A stretch of 8,710 nt of DNA. It comes from CAZTCJ01 sp964612085 (GTDB taxonomy: Bacteria > Pseudomonadota > Alphaproteobacteria > JAJFIK01). The notes below the pieces were generated by a model. That model was given only the letters and a program-made list of their open reading frames with translations. It was not told the DNA's origin and did not search any database. Both the position numbers and the translations under genes were made by a program. The DNA lies in contig CAZTCJ010000126.1 of NCBI GenBank assembly GCA_964612085.1, forward strand, positions 1 to 8,710, given 5' to 3'. Positions 1-6,607 of the stretch are shown piece after piece. The stretch's first letter is position 1. Each line of letters begins with the position of its first letter.

Positions 1-634
1 CCGTGGAGGTCGGGATCATGGACAGCGCCGCGCCGCGCGCCCGGCGCAGATCCTTATGCAGGGTATCGACCGTACGCTGATCACCCGTATAGGCGTGGAT
101 CGTGGTCATGTAGCCCTGGTCGATGCCGATGGCCTGATGGAGCACATGGGCGACCGGCGCCAGGCAATTGGTCGTGCACGACGCATTGGAAATGATCGTG
201 TGGCCCTGCTCGATCTTGTCGTCGTTGATGCCGTAGACGACGGTGATGTCGGCCCCCTTGGCGGGCGCGGAGACCAGCACTTTCTTGGCGCCGGCTTTGA
301 TATGGGCTTCGGCTTTTTCCTTGTCGGTGAAGAGGCCGGTGCACTCAAGCGCCACATCGACGCCCATGGCGCCCCAGGGCAGCTCTTCCGGATTGCGGAT
401 GGCGGTGCATTTCATGGCGCCCGATCCGGCGCGGATGGTGTCGCCATCGACCGAGACCGGCGTCGGCAGGCGGCCATGGACGGAATCGAATTCCAGCAGA
501 TGCGCGTTCGATTCCACCGGCCCCAGATCATTGATGGCGACAACCTCGATGTCGCTGCGTCCGCTTTCCAGAATGCCGCGTAAGACGAGGCGGCCGATCC
601 GCCCAAAGCCGTTGATCGCAACACGCAATGCCAT
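1..634 (-). CDS. gap: Glyceraldehyde-3-phosphate dehydrogenase, type I (3' end cut by window edge)
   Basis: This cytosolic glycolytic enzyme oxidises glyceraldehyde 3-phosphate to 1,3-bisphosphoglycerate with NAD(P) and phosphate. The window holds the first 211 residues of a family usually about 335 long; the C-terminus lies beyond position 1. The N-terminal Rossmann fold begins with INGFGRIGR (residues 7-15). The acidic residue that normally favours NAD is seen in VAINDL (Asp36). The catalytic motif SNASCTTN lies at 149-156, with nucleophile Cys153 and the partner His180 in TTIHAYTGDQ. The segment HKDLRRARGAA leading to IPTST (207-211) is the typical phosphate-binding region. The ATG at 634 is preceded by an AAGGAG ribosome site (minus strand, 643-648) at 8 nt spacing. 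It lies 74 nt downstream of tkt, so the two are probably co-transcribed. Cofactor preference (NAD or NADP) is not settled, because positions 191-192 are Thr-Leu rather than the Gly-Pro of NAD-specific enzymes. Confidence 0.96.
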   Translation of the reverse strand, partial: MALRVAINGFGRIGRLVLRGILESGRSDIEVVAINDLGPVESNAHLLEFDSVHGRLPTPVSVDGDTIRAGSGAMKCTAIRNPEELPWGAMGVDVALECTGLFTDKEKAEAHIKAGAKKVLVSAPAKGADITVVYGINDDKIEQGHTIISNASCTTNCLAPVAHVLHQAIGIDQGYMTTIHAYTGDQRTVDTLHKDLRRARGAALSMIPTST

Positions 635-708
635 TTGTTCCACTCCTTGCGCCGTGACGTTTTCCAAGGCTGGACCGGGCTGGAGCGCCTTTTGCCGCCT
701 GGCGTGCC

Positions 709-2799
709 CTATCGGCTGCGCGGGGCGGGTCTGGAGGCTCCAGCGGTCCGGTCGGCCAGCCGGTTCTTGGCCGCCTTGACGATGGCGGCCGGTGTTATGC
801 CGAAATGCTCGTAGAGATCGCGGTAAGGGGCGCTACGTCCGAAGCCGGCCATGCCGATAAACACGCCGTCGGGACCGATATATCGCTCCCAACCGAAGGA
901 CAGGGCCGCCTCGATGGCGATGCGCACCGTACCGCTGCCGAGCACGGCGTCTTTGTACGCGGTTTCCTGGGTCTCGAACAACTCCCAGCACGGCATCGAG
1001 ACAACGCGGGTGCCGATCCCTTCGGATTCAAGCCGTTCCCGCGCCTCGGCGGCGAGCGAGACTTCCGAGCCCGAGGCCATCAGCGTGACCTGGGCAGGCC
1101 CCGCCTTGGCCGGCAGAAGCTCGTAAGCGCCTTTGGCGCTGAGGTTTTCATCCTCGTAGCTTTCGCGCAAAGCGGGCAGATCCTGGCGGGTCAGGGCCAG
1201 CACACTCGGCCCGTCAGCCCGGCCGATGGCAGCCTGCCAGCATTCCGCCGTCTCGGTGGCGTCCGCCGGGCGGAACACGGCCAGGTTCGGAATGGCCCGC
1301 AGGCTCGCCAGATGCTCGACCGGCTGGTGGGTCGGCCCGTCCTCGCCGACGCCGATGGAATCGTGGGTCATCACATGGATCACCCGCTGGCCCATCAGGG
1401 CGGCCATGCGCAGGCTCGGGCGGCAATAATCGGAGAACACCAGGAAGGTGCCGGAGAACGGGATCACGCCGCCATGGAGCGCCATGCCGTTCATGGCCGC
1501 CGCCATGGCGTGCTCACGGATGCCGTAATGAATAAAGCGGCCGGAGAAATCCGCCGCCGTGATCGCGTCCATATCCTTGGTGCGGGTGTTGTTGGAGCCC
1601 GTCAGATCCGCCGAGCCGCCCACCAGATCGGGCAGCACGTCCATCAGACGGCTGAGGGTCTCGCCGGAGGCCTTGCGGGTCGCCATGGAAGGCTTGTCGG
1701 TCGCGAAGCTCTGCTTGATGGCGGCAAAGCGCGCCGGAACGTCAGAGGGCAGATCGCCTGTCAGGCGGCGCTCGAACTCAGCGCGGGTCTCCGCGTCAAG
1801 CGCGGCCAGACGGCCTTCCCAATCGGTGCGGACGGTCTCGTTGCGCGCGCCCGCCTGACGCCAGGCGCTGAGAATATCCTCAGGAATCACGAAGGGCGCG
1901 TGGGACCAGCCGAGAGCTTCGCGCGCGCCTTTGATTTCCTCCGCACCCAGAGGCGCGCCGTGGCTCGACGCCTTGCCTTCTTTAGTGGGCGCGCCGAACC
2001 CGATTTTAGTTTTGCACGCGATCAGTACGGGCCGGTCGGCGTTTTGCGCCCGGGCGATGGCCGCGGCGATGGCGTCGGGATCATGGCCGTCGATGCGTTC
2101 GGCCAGCCAGCCCGCCGCCTCGAAGCGTTTCACCTGATCGACCGAGTCCGCCAGGCTCAGCGGCCCATCGATGGAAATGCCGTTGTCGTCGAACAACACG
2201 ATCAGCTTGGTAAGCTTCAGATGACCGGCAAGGGCGATTGCCTCCTGGGAAATGCCTTCCATCAGATCGCCGTCGCTCGCCAGCACATAAGTCGTGTGAT
2301 CGACCACGTCGCCGCCGAATTGCGCCGCCATGATCCGTTCGGCGATGGCCATGCCGACGCCATTCGCCAGACCCTGGCCCAGCGGACCGGTGGTGGTCTC
2401 CACGCCCCGGATCTGTTCATGCTCCGGATGGCCCGCCGCCCGGCTGTCCAACTGGCGGAATTTCTTGATGTCCTCGAGGGTGATGTCTTCGAAACCCAGC
2501 AGATACAGGCTGGCGTAAAGCAGCATGGAGCCGTGGCCCGCCGACAGGATCACCCGGTCCCGGTCGGGCCAGAGCGGCGCTTTGGGATCGATCTTGGCGA
2601 ACCGCGTGAAGAGCACGGTCGCCACATCGGCGAGCCCCATGGGCAGGCCCGGATGGCCCGATTTGGCCGCCTCGACCGCATCCATGGCAAGCGCGCGGAT
2701 GGCGTTCGCCATGTCCTTGTGCATGGCGGCCACAGTGTCGGCAGAAAGATTTTGATCATCGCTAATGGTGACGCGGGAGGCGTCCGCTGGGGTGGTCAT
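709..2799 (-). CDS. tkt: Transketolase
   Basis: Transketolase is a thiamine-diphosphate enzyme that moves two-carbon ketol units between sugar phosphates in the non-oxidative pentose-phosphate pathway (or Calvin cycle). The 696-residue length is normal for the family (about 660-700). Visible motifs are SGHPG with the substrate/ThDP histidine (His49), the ThDP/Mg site starting SDGDLMEG (175-182) and closing at Asn206 in LFDDNGIS, and the pyrimidine domain GIREHAMAAAMNGMA with catalytic Glu429. The second transketolase signature GEDGPTHQPVEHLASLRA is at 485-502, and a C-terminal transketolase domain follows from about 565. I chose the ATG at 2799. An in-frame GTG at 2901 would add 34 residues (MTRQYLLHTN...) that look unlike any transketolase N-terminus and run through a structured leader. 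Ribosome site before 2799 is weak (AAGAAGA). gap follows 74 nt downstream. Confidence 0.97.
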   Translation of the reverse strand: MTTPADASRVTISDDQNLSADTVAAMHKDMANAIRALAMDAVEAAKSGHPGLPMGLADVATVLFTRFAKIDPKAPLWPDRDRVILSAGHGSMLLYASLYLLGFEDITLEDIKKFRQLDSRAAGHPEHEQIRGVETTTGPLGQGLANGVGMAIAERIMAAQFGGDVVDHTTYVLASDGDLMEGISQEAIALAGHLKLTKLIVLFDDNGISIDGPLSLADSVDQVKRFEAAGWLAERIDGHDPDAIAAAIARAQNADRPVLIACKTKIGFGAPTKEGKASSHGAPLGAEEIKGAREALGWSHAPFVIPEDILSAWRQAGARNETVRTDWEGRLAALDAETRAEFERRLTGDLPSDVPARFAAIKQSFATDKPSMATRKASGETLSRLMDVLPDLVGGSADLTGSNNTRTKDMDAITAADFSGRFIHYGIREHAMAAAMNGMALHGGVIPFSGTFLVFSDYCRPSLRMAALMGQRVIHVMTHDSIGVGEDGPTHQPVEHLASLRAIPNLAVFRPADATETAECWQAAIGRADGPSVLALTRQDLPALRESYEDENLSAKGAYELLPAKAGPAQVTLMASGSEVSLAAEARERLESEGIGTRVVSMPCWELFETQETAYKDAVLGSGTVRIAIEAALSFGWERYIGPDGVFIGMAGFGRSAPYRDLYEHFGITPAAIVKAAKNRLADRTAGASRPAPRSR

Positions 2800-3098
2800 G
2801 GGACTGTCTTCTTTGTCTACTGGGAATCCTAAATGGAGCCGATACGCGGCCAGCCGCCCCATACTGGGCGGATTCGTATGCAACAGATATTGGCGCGTCA
2901 CAAAGGCTCTGCTCTAACGGCGGCTCTTCGGAGCGCGTGATCCGGTGCCAGCCCGATGGCTGGCTGAAAAATCAGGCTATGCAGATAGGGCCTGACTCGA
3001 TTAACGACAATGCACGGCGTCCGGTGCAAAACTTGAAAAGGATACCGCGTCATGGAATTGAGAGTTTGGATCGGACTTAACGGCGTGAGAGTCAAGGC
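2800..3098. promoter_or_regulatory. Divergent intergenic region between tkt and the coiled-coil gene
   Basis: This stretch of about 300 nt separates the divergent starts of tkt and the coiled-coil gene, so it must hold both promoters. I see no supported gene in it. On the minus strand a loose promoter candidate is TTGTGA, 17 nt, then CATACG (about 2904-2876), a poor -10 match. The tkt leader can fold: CCGCCC (2854-2859) pairs with GGGCGG (2866-2871), enclosed by ATACG (2842-2846) and CGTAT (2875-2879). A second hairpin, GCCAGCC/GGCTGGC with a CGAT loop, is at 2947-2964; it is followed by A's rather than T's, so it is not a plus-strand terminator. A TTGAAA at 3033-3038 could be a plus-strand -35 but lacks a good -10. 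Confidence 0.5.
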
Positions 3099-3578
3099 AT
3101 GAGTACGCTTAAAGCGGCATTGTACCGGTTCGACAAGGCGCTTCAGTCGCTGGAAGGCGCGCTGGAAAAGGCGCTTGAGACCGGCCAGGGCAATTTGGAA
3201 CTGCAATCGGAGCTTGAGGCCATGCGCGCCGACCGCGCGCGGCTTGAGTCTCAGCATCAGGCCGAGATGATCGCGCTCCGGGCCGACCGGGCGCGCCTTG
3301 AGTCCGACTACAAGGACAAGATGGCCGCCATCGACGCGGAACGCGCCCAAGGCGAAGAGGCCCAAGGGGAGGCCCTGCAGGCCATGAAAGACAAGCACGC
3401 GCAGCTCGAAGCGGACCTGCGGGCGGAATTGTCGGGCCTGCGCGCCGACCGGGCGCGGCTGGAGGCCGAAATCGATGCCCTGCGTGCCGATGGCGAGATG
3501 CTGGAGAGCCTGACCGAGAATGTGACGACCCGTCTCGACACGGCGATCGGCGAAATCCGCACTATTTTGGAGCACTAG
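3099..3578 (+). CDS. Coiled-coil protein encoded upstream of zapA (ZauP/DUF4164-like)
   Basis: This 159-residue soluble protein is almost entirely charged helix, rich in Ala, Glu, Arg, Leu and Asp. It has no signal peptide or membrane segment. Residues 42-122 carry an 18-residue repeat: MRADRARLE (42), LRADRARLE (60), the diverged IDAERAQGE (78), MKDKHAQLE (96) and LRADRARLE (114). The N-terminus (STLKAALYRFDKALQSLEGALE) is a short amphipathic helix. The C-terminus, ENVTTRLDTAIGEIRTILE, is compatible with an oligomerisation helix. In Caulobacter, ZauP is a coiled-coil protein encoded directly upstream of ZapA and works with it to focus the Z-ring. Position and composition suggest the same job here, but this is inferred from context, not from a sequence match I could run. 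The ATG at 3099 has a GAGAG ribosome site at 3087-3091 with 7 nt spacing. zapA starts 113 nt downstream, past a large hairpin. Confidence 0.85.
   Translation: MSTLKAALYRFDKALQSLEGALEKALETGQGNLELQSELEAMRADRARLESQHQAEMIALRADRARLESDYKDKMAAIDAERAQGEEAQGEALQAMKDKHAQLEADLRAELSGLRADRARLEAEIDALRADGEMLESLTENVTTRLDTAIGEIRTILEH
3222..3464 (+). repeat. Five in-register 54-bp (18-residue) repeats inside the coiled-coil gene
   Basis: Copies begin at 3222, 3276, 3330, 3384 and 3438, exactly 54 nt apart. Copies 1, 2 and 5 encode [ML]RADRARLE. Copy 4 (MKDKHAQLE) keeps the pattern of charged, Ala and Leu-Glu positions, and copy 3 (IDAERAQGE) is the most diverged. The interval 3438-3464 covers only the 9-residue core of copy 5. 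A fifth related core, LRADGEMLE, follows 14 residues later and is out of register. The 18-residue step equals five helical turns (3.6 residues each), or one heptad plus one hendecad. Confidence 0.8.
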
Positions 3579-3596
3579 TTTTTAGTTGATTGCCTG

Positions 3597-3669
3597 GCCA
3601 GCCCGCTCCCCCTCCCGACCACCCACAAGGGTACCCTGACTGGGCGGTCGGGAGGGGGAGCGGGCCGGT
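3597..3669. repeat. Long near-perfect inverted repeat (hairpin) between the coiled-coil gene and zapA
   Basis: The left arm, 3602-3625 (starting CCCGCTCCCCCTCCCGACC), pairs with the right arm, 3641-3664, over 24 positions with a single A/C mismatch. G3601-C3665 extends it, and after one mismatch three further pairs (one G-U) reach 3597/3669. The 15-nt loop (3626-3640) itself contains the perfect 10-bp palindrome AGGGTACCCT (3628-3637). There is no T-run after either arm, so it does not look like a simple intrinsic terminator. It ends about 11-16 nt before the zapA ribosome site. It could be a dispersed palindromic repeat unit or an RNA-processing and translation-control hairpin; one copy is visible here. 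Confidence 0.9.
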
Positions 3670-3691
3670 GATGCCCAAAGGGGAAGAACAA

Positions 3692-4051
3692 ATGGCTCAC
3701 GTCTCTGTATCCGTGAATGGCCGCTCCTACACGCTCGCCTGCGACGACGGCGAGGAAGATCACCTGAAACAGCTCGCGGGCTATCTCGATCACCATATCG
3801 ACGAGCTGTCGGGCAGCATGGGCCCCGTGGGCGAGACGCGCCTGATGCTCATGGCGGGCCTGATGGTGGCCGACGAGCTGTCCGGCGCGCTTGATCGCCT
3901 CACCAAGGTCGAGGACGAGTTGGGCGAGCTGAAAGACAAGCGCGAGGAAGTCACCGAGCGCATGCGCGCCGCTGAACGGGACGCGTCGAAAGCGCTCGAT
4001 AGCGCCACCGAACGGCTCGAAGCGATTGCGAAGCGGCTCCAGGACGCCTAA
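3692..4051 (+). CDS. zapA: Cell division protein ZapA
   Basis: ZapA is a small cytoplasmic protein that binds FtsZ and promotes bundling and coherence of the Z-ring. This one is 119 residues long, usual for alphaproteobacteria. The N-terminal globular part reads HVSVSVNGRSYTLACDDGEEDHLKQLAGYLD in short segments: the NGRSY strand turn and the DGEE helix start are the family hallmarks. From about residue 50 the protein is helical (RLMLMAGLMVADEL), followed by a long coiled coil (residues 65-119) used for dimerisation and tetramerisation. I chose the ATG at 3692: it is preceded by AGGGGAAG at about 3679-3686, and an upstream in-frame TTG at 3590 would translate through the hairpin into a Pro/Gly-rich leader with no family similarity. 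The neighbouring coiled-coil protein is its likely partner. The 6S RNA gene follows immediately. Confidence 0.95.
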   Translation: MAHVSVSVNGRSYTLACDDGEEDHLKQLAGYLDHHIDELSGSMGPVGETRLMLMAGLMVADELSGALDRLTKVEDELGELKDKREEVTERMRAAERDASKALDSATERLEAIAKRLQDA

Positions 4052-4054
4052 GTC

Positions 4055-4230
4055 TGTTGAGCGGAGCTGCCTGGTGCGTCAGGGCTCGCGTTAACCCAGG
4101 GGCCGTACCGACTTCACAGGGAGCTGTCCCTGCCCGGGATCGTGGTCCCGGACATACGGCGCCCACCTGCATTGTGCAGGCCCGTGAGGTTTCCAATGCC
4201 CAACGGCCGAGGTGGCTTCGCAACTTTTTT
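4055..4230 (+). ncRNA. ssrS: 6S RNA (SsrS), alphaproteobacterial type
   Basis: 6S RNA binds the sigma-70 RNA polymerase holoenzyme by mimicking an open promoter and modulates transcription, mainly when growth slows. The closing stem is clear: GCGGAGCTGCC (4061-4071) pairs with GGTGGCTTCGC (4211-4221) over 11 positions, three of them G-U. Outside it, GTT can pair with AAC next to a run of six T's (4225-4230), which forms the terminator. Inside, GGGCCGTA (about 4101-4108) pairs with TACGGCGCCC (with a bulge), and the apical part holds AGGGA/TCCCT and CGGGA/TCCCG hairpins. The position between zapA and 5-formyltetrahydrofolate cyclo-ligase is the conserved 6S location. Ends are approximate. A weak promoter match (TTGCGA at 4026, 17 nt, TAAGTC at 4049) would start transcription near 4060, but readthrough plus processing is equally possible. 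Confidence 0.9.
4211..4230 (+). terminator. Intrinsic terminator at the 3' end of 6S RNA
   Basis: The 3' arm of the 6S closing stem (4211-4221) is followed by AAC and six T's (4225-4230). The run ends 21 nt before the fau start codon, so transcripts reaching fau must read through it or start within this short gap. Confidence 0.6.
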
Positions 4231-4251
4231 CCAAGCGTCCGGGGTGTGCTG

Positions 4252-4839
4252 ATGACCGTGGTGAATGACGCCAAGGCCGCGTTGCGCGCCCGGGCCAAGG
4301 CAAAGCGGGCGCAAGCCCATGCGGCTTTTCCGGACGCGGGCGAGGCGCTTGCCCGGCATCTGCTGAGCCAGGATGGTCCGCTGACCGGCATCGATCCGCC
4401 TGCGGTGATATCGGGCACCTGGCCGATCCGCGACGAGATCGATCCAAGGCCCGCCATGACGGCGCTCCTGGACCTGGGCTATCGTCTCAGCCTGCCGGTG
4501 GTGGAAACGCAAGGCACACTGAGCTTCCGGGCCTGGACGCCTAATGTGGTTTTGGTGACCCGGCGGTTCGGGATCGCGGAACCCGGCGAGGATGCGGCGT
4601 CTGTGACGCCTGCGGTCCTATTGGTGCCACTCCTTGCCTTTGACCGGCGGGGCGCTAGGCTTGGCTATGGCAAGGGCCATTACGACCGCACGCTGACGCA
4701 GTTGCGTGAAAAGGGTCCGGTTCGTGCTATCGGCGTGGCGTACGCGGCCCAGGAAGTCGACGCCGTGCCGGTGGAGGACCACGACGTGCCCTTGGACTGG
4801 ATCGTCACCGAGCGCGAACGCATTCGGTGCAGAGACTGA
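4252..4839 (+). CDS. fau: 5-formyltetrahydrofolate cyclo-ligase
   Basis: This enzyme (YgfA/MTHFS family) uses ATP to turn 5-formyltetrahydrofolate into 5,10-methenyltetrahydrofolate, returning the storage folate to one-carbon metabolism. The 195-residue product begins with a Lys/Arg-rich helix (KAALRARAKAKRAQ) typical of the family. It has the folate-side DEIDPRP (61-67), FGIAEP (106-111) and the strongly conserved C-terminal ATP/Mg site, VPLLAFDRRGARLGYGKGHY (125-144) followed by DR. I chose the ATG at 4252; an upstream in-frame start near 4057 would translate straight through the 6S RNA, giving 65 residues with no family resemblance. The ribosome site is weak (CGGGGTG). The zapA-6S-fau order is conserved widely in proteobacteria. 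The next gene starts 33 nt downstream. Confidence 0.94.
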   Translation: MTVVNDAKAALRARAKAKRAQAHAAFPDAGEALARHLLSQDGPLTGIDPPAVISGTWPIRDEIDPRPAMTALLDLGYRLSLPVVETQGTLSFRAWTPNVVLVTRRFGIAEPGEDAASVTPAVLLVPLLAFDRRGARLGYGKGHYDRTLTQLREKGPVRAIGVAYAAQEVDAVPVEDHDVPLDWIVTERERIRCRD

Positions 4840-4872
4840 CCTTATGTTTTTTCGATTTGGAAAGCCGGTTTC

Positions 4873-5727
4873 GTGAGACTGTTGTTTTTAGGCGATATTG
4901 TCGGGCGGGGCGCGCGTAATGCGGTGATCGACCGGGTGCCGTATTTGCGCAAGAGCCTCGATCTCGATTTCGTGGTGGCCAATGGCGAGAACGCCGCCCA
5001 CGGTTTCGGCATCACCGAACGTCTGTGTGACGATCTTCTCGACTGCGGCATCGACGTTATCACCACCGGCAATCACGTCTGGGATCAGCGCGAGGCCCTG
5101 ACCTTCATCGAGCGCCAGGAGCGCCTGCTGCGGCCGGGCAATTTCCCCCAAGGCACGCCGGGGCGGGGCAGCGGCCTGTTCGAAACGCAGACCGGCCAGC
5201 GGGTTCTGGTGATCAATGTCATGGGGCGGATCTTCATGGATCCGCTGGACGACCCCTTCCGCTTCGTGGACCAGGAACTGGAAGCCTGCCCTCTGGGCGA
5301 GGCGGCAGACGCGGTGCTGATCGATCTCCATGCGGAGGCCACCTCGGAAAAGATGGCCATGGGCCATTTCACCGACGGGCGCGCGAGCCTGGTGGTCGGC
5401 ACCCATTCCCATGTGCCTACCGCCGACACGCAAATCCTGCCCCAGGGCACCGCCTACCAGACCGATGCGGGCATGTGCGCGAGCTACGATTCCGTCATCG
5501 GCATGGACAAGGAAGAGCCGGTGAACCGCTTCGTCACCAAGCTGCCGTCTGCCCGCATGACCCCGGCGGAAGGCCCGGTCACCGTCTGCGGCGTTTTCGT
5601 GGAGACCGATCCCGCGACCGGCTTGGCGATCCGCGCCGAGCCCGTGCGCCTGGGCGGGCGCTTGGCGGAAACCCTGCCGAAACTGGACCAGCCCGCCCAC
5701 TCGGCATCCCCGGTTCCCGCCGAATAG
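4873..5727 (+). CDS. TIGR00282/YmdB-family metallophosphoesterase
   Basis: The product is a 284-residue cytosolic member of the calcineurin-like fold family that includes Bacillus subtilis YmdB, a 2',3'-cyclic nucleotide phosphodiesterase. All expected dinuclear-metal ligands are present: Asp8 in LFLGDIVGR, Glu39-Asn40 in NGENAAHGFG, Asn67-His68 in TGNHVWD, His153 in DLHAEATSEK, and His178 and His180 in GTHSHVPTAD. The segment YQTDAGMCASYDSVIGM (195-211) is also characteristic. The GTG at 4873 is the start because the family begins with the MRLLFLGDIVG strand, and GGAAAG lies 8 nt upstream. The last 14 residues (PAHSASPVPAE) are a non-conserved tail. The gene is 33 nt downstream of fau and 133 nt upstream of yebC. 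The physiological role in alphaproteobacteria is not established. Confidence 0.92.
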   Translation: MRLLFLGDIVGRGARNAVIDRVPYLRKSLDLDFVVANGENAAHGFGITERLCDDLLDCGIDVITTGNHVWDQREALTFIERQERLLRPGNFPQGTPGRGSGLFETQTGQRVLVINVMGRIFMDPLDDPFRFVDQELEACPLGEAADAVLIDLHAEATSEKMAMGHFTDGRASLVVGTHSHVPTADTQILPQGTAYQTDAGMCASYDSVIGMDKEEPVNRFVTKLPSARMTPAEGPVTVCGVFVETDPATGLAIRAEPVRLGGRLAETLPKLDQPAHSASPVPAE

Positions 5728-5860
5728 GCCCGTCCTCGGTTGCCGTCAACGGCGGGGCGTGGCATATGGCCTTTTCCGAAATCACGCGAACCATGCACGA
5801 GGCGAATCGGCGATCCTTGACGGACGCTGGCGCCGGTGCAGCAGACAAACGGGTGTGGCC

Positions 5861-6607
5861 ATGGCCGGACATTCACAGTTTAAGAACATCATGTACCGCA
5901 AGGGCGCGCAGGACGCGAAGCGCTCCAAGATGTTCTCCAAGCTCGCCAAGGAAATTTCCGTCGCCGCCAAGATCGGCGGCCCGGACCCGGACGCCAATCC
6001 GCGCCTGCGCCTTGCCATCCAGAACGCCCGCGCCCAGTCCATGCCCAAGGACAATATCGAGCGCGCCATCAAGAAGAGCCAGGGCGGCGATGCGGAAAAC
6101 TACGAGGAAGTGCGTTATGAAGGCTTCGGCCCCGGCGGCATCGGCGTCATCGTCGAGGTCCTGACCGACAACCGCAATCGCTCGGCCAGCGAAGTGCGCA
6201 CGGCCTTTTCCAAGAACGGCGGCAATTTGGGCGAGACCGGCAGCGTCTCCTTCATGTTCGATCGTGTGGGAAGCATCACCTATCCGGCCGATGCGGGCAG
6301 CGCGGACGATATGCTCGAAGTGGCCATCGAGGTGGGGGCTGATGAATGCATCTCCGATGAGGAGACTCACGAATTTATTTGCGCCGACGATGCCTTTGCC
6401 GAAGTGCGCGCCAATCTGGAAGAAAAGCTCGGCGAGGCGAAAGAGGCCAATATCGTCTGGAAGCCCCAGAACACCATCGCCATCGAAGGCGATCAGGCCC
6501 AGACGCTGATGAAAATGCTCGACGTGCTCGACGACAATGACGATGTGCAGAACGTCTACGCCAATTTCGAGATGTCGGCGGAAACCCTGGAGAGCCTGAG
6601 CGCGTGA
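5861..6607 (+). CDS. yebC: YebC/PmpR-family DNA-binding and translation regulatory protein
   Basis: The protein is 248 residues, standard for the family, with the hallmark start MAGHSQFKNIMYRKGAQDAK. This is followed by KMFSKLAKEI, the central MPKDNIERAIKK (54-65) and YEGFGPGGIGVIVEVLTDNR (86-105). It continues with TAFSKNGGNLGETGSVSFMF and ends in an acidic domain, WKPQNTIAIEG...VLDDNDDVQNVYANF. Members have been described as transcriptional regulators (PmpR) and, more recently, as factors relieving ribosome stalling at proline stretches. The ATG at 5861 is chosen on the conserved N-terminus; an in-frame upstream start at 5759 would add 34 unrelated residues. The ribosome site is weak (GGGTGTGG). 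A TTGACG at 5817-5822 could be a -35, but no good -10 is visible. The stop overlaps the ruvC start by 4 nt. Confidence 0.95.
   Translation: MAGHSQFKNIMYRKGAQDAKRSKMFSKLAKEISVAAKIGGPDPDANPRLRLAIQNARAQSMPKDNIERAIKKSQGGDAENYEEVRYEGFGPGGIGVIVEVLTDNRNRSASEVRTAFSKNGGNLGETGSVSFMFDRVGSITYPADAGSADDMLEVAIEVGADECISDEETHEFICADDAFAEVRANLEEKLGEAKEANIVWKPQNTIAIEGDQAQTLMKMLDVLDDNDDVQNVYANFEMSAETLESLSA

Noticed and set aside
2250..2280. SDG instead of GDG at the start of the transketolase ThDP site as a defect
   Set aside because: Ser at the first position is, as far as I recall, found in functional transketolases; the Asp, Gly and Asn ligands are intact.
805..2832. 675-codon open frame on the plus strand
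   Set aside because: It is the antisense of transketolase, open only because of GC-rich codon bias; the product is His/Arg/Gly-rich with no recognisable domain, while the minus strand encodes an intact enzyme.
2947..2964. GCCAGCC/GGCTGGC hairpin as a terminator
   Set aside because: It lies between divergent genes, where no transcript should end, and lacks a T-run in either direction.
2898..3575. 225-codon minus-strand frame opposite the coiled-coil gene
   Set aside because: It is the antisense of the repeat-bearing coiled-coil gene; its repeated LKxRAVGA-like words merely mirror the 54-bp repeat on the other strand.
4057..4251. N-terminal extension of fau
   Set aside because: It would translate through the 6S RNA and its terminator; the family N-terminus fits the ATG at 4252.
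4888..5700. 270-codon minus-strand frame
   Set aside because: It is the antisense shadow of the metallophosphoesterase gene, whose metal ligands are all present on the plus strand.
5759..5860. N-terminal extension of yebC
   Set aside because: The family starts with MAGHS at 5861, and the extra 34 residues are unrelated.
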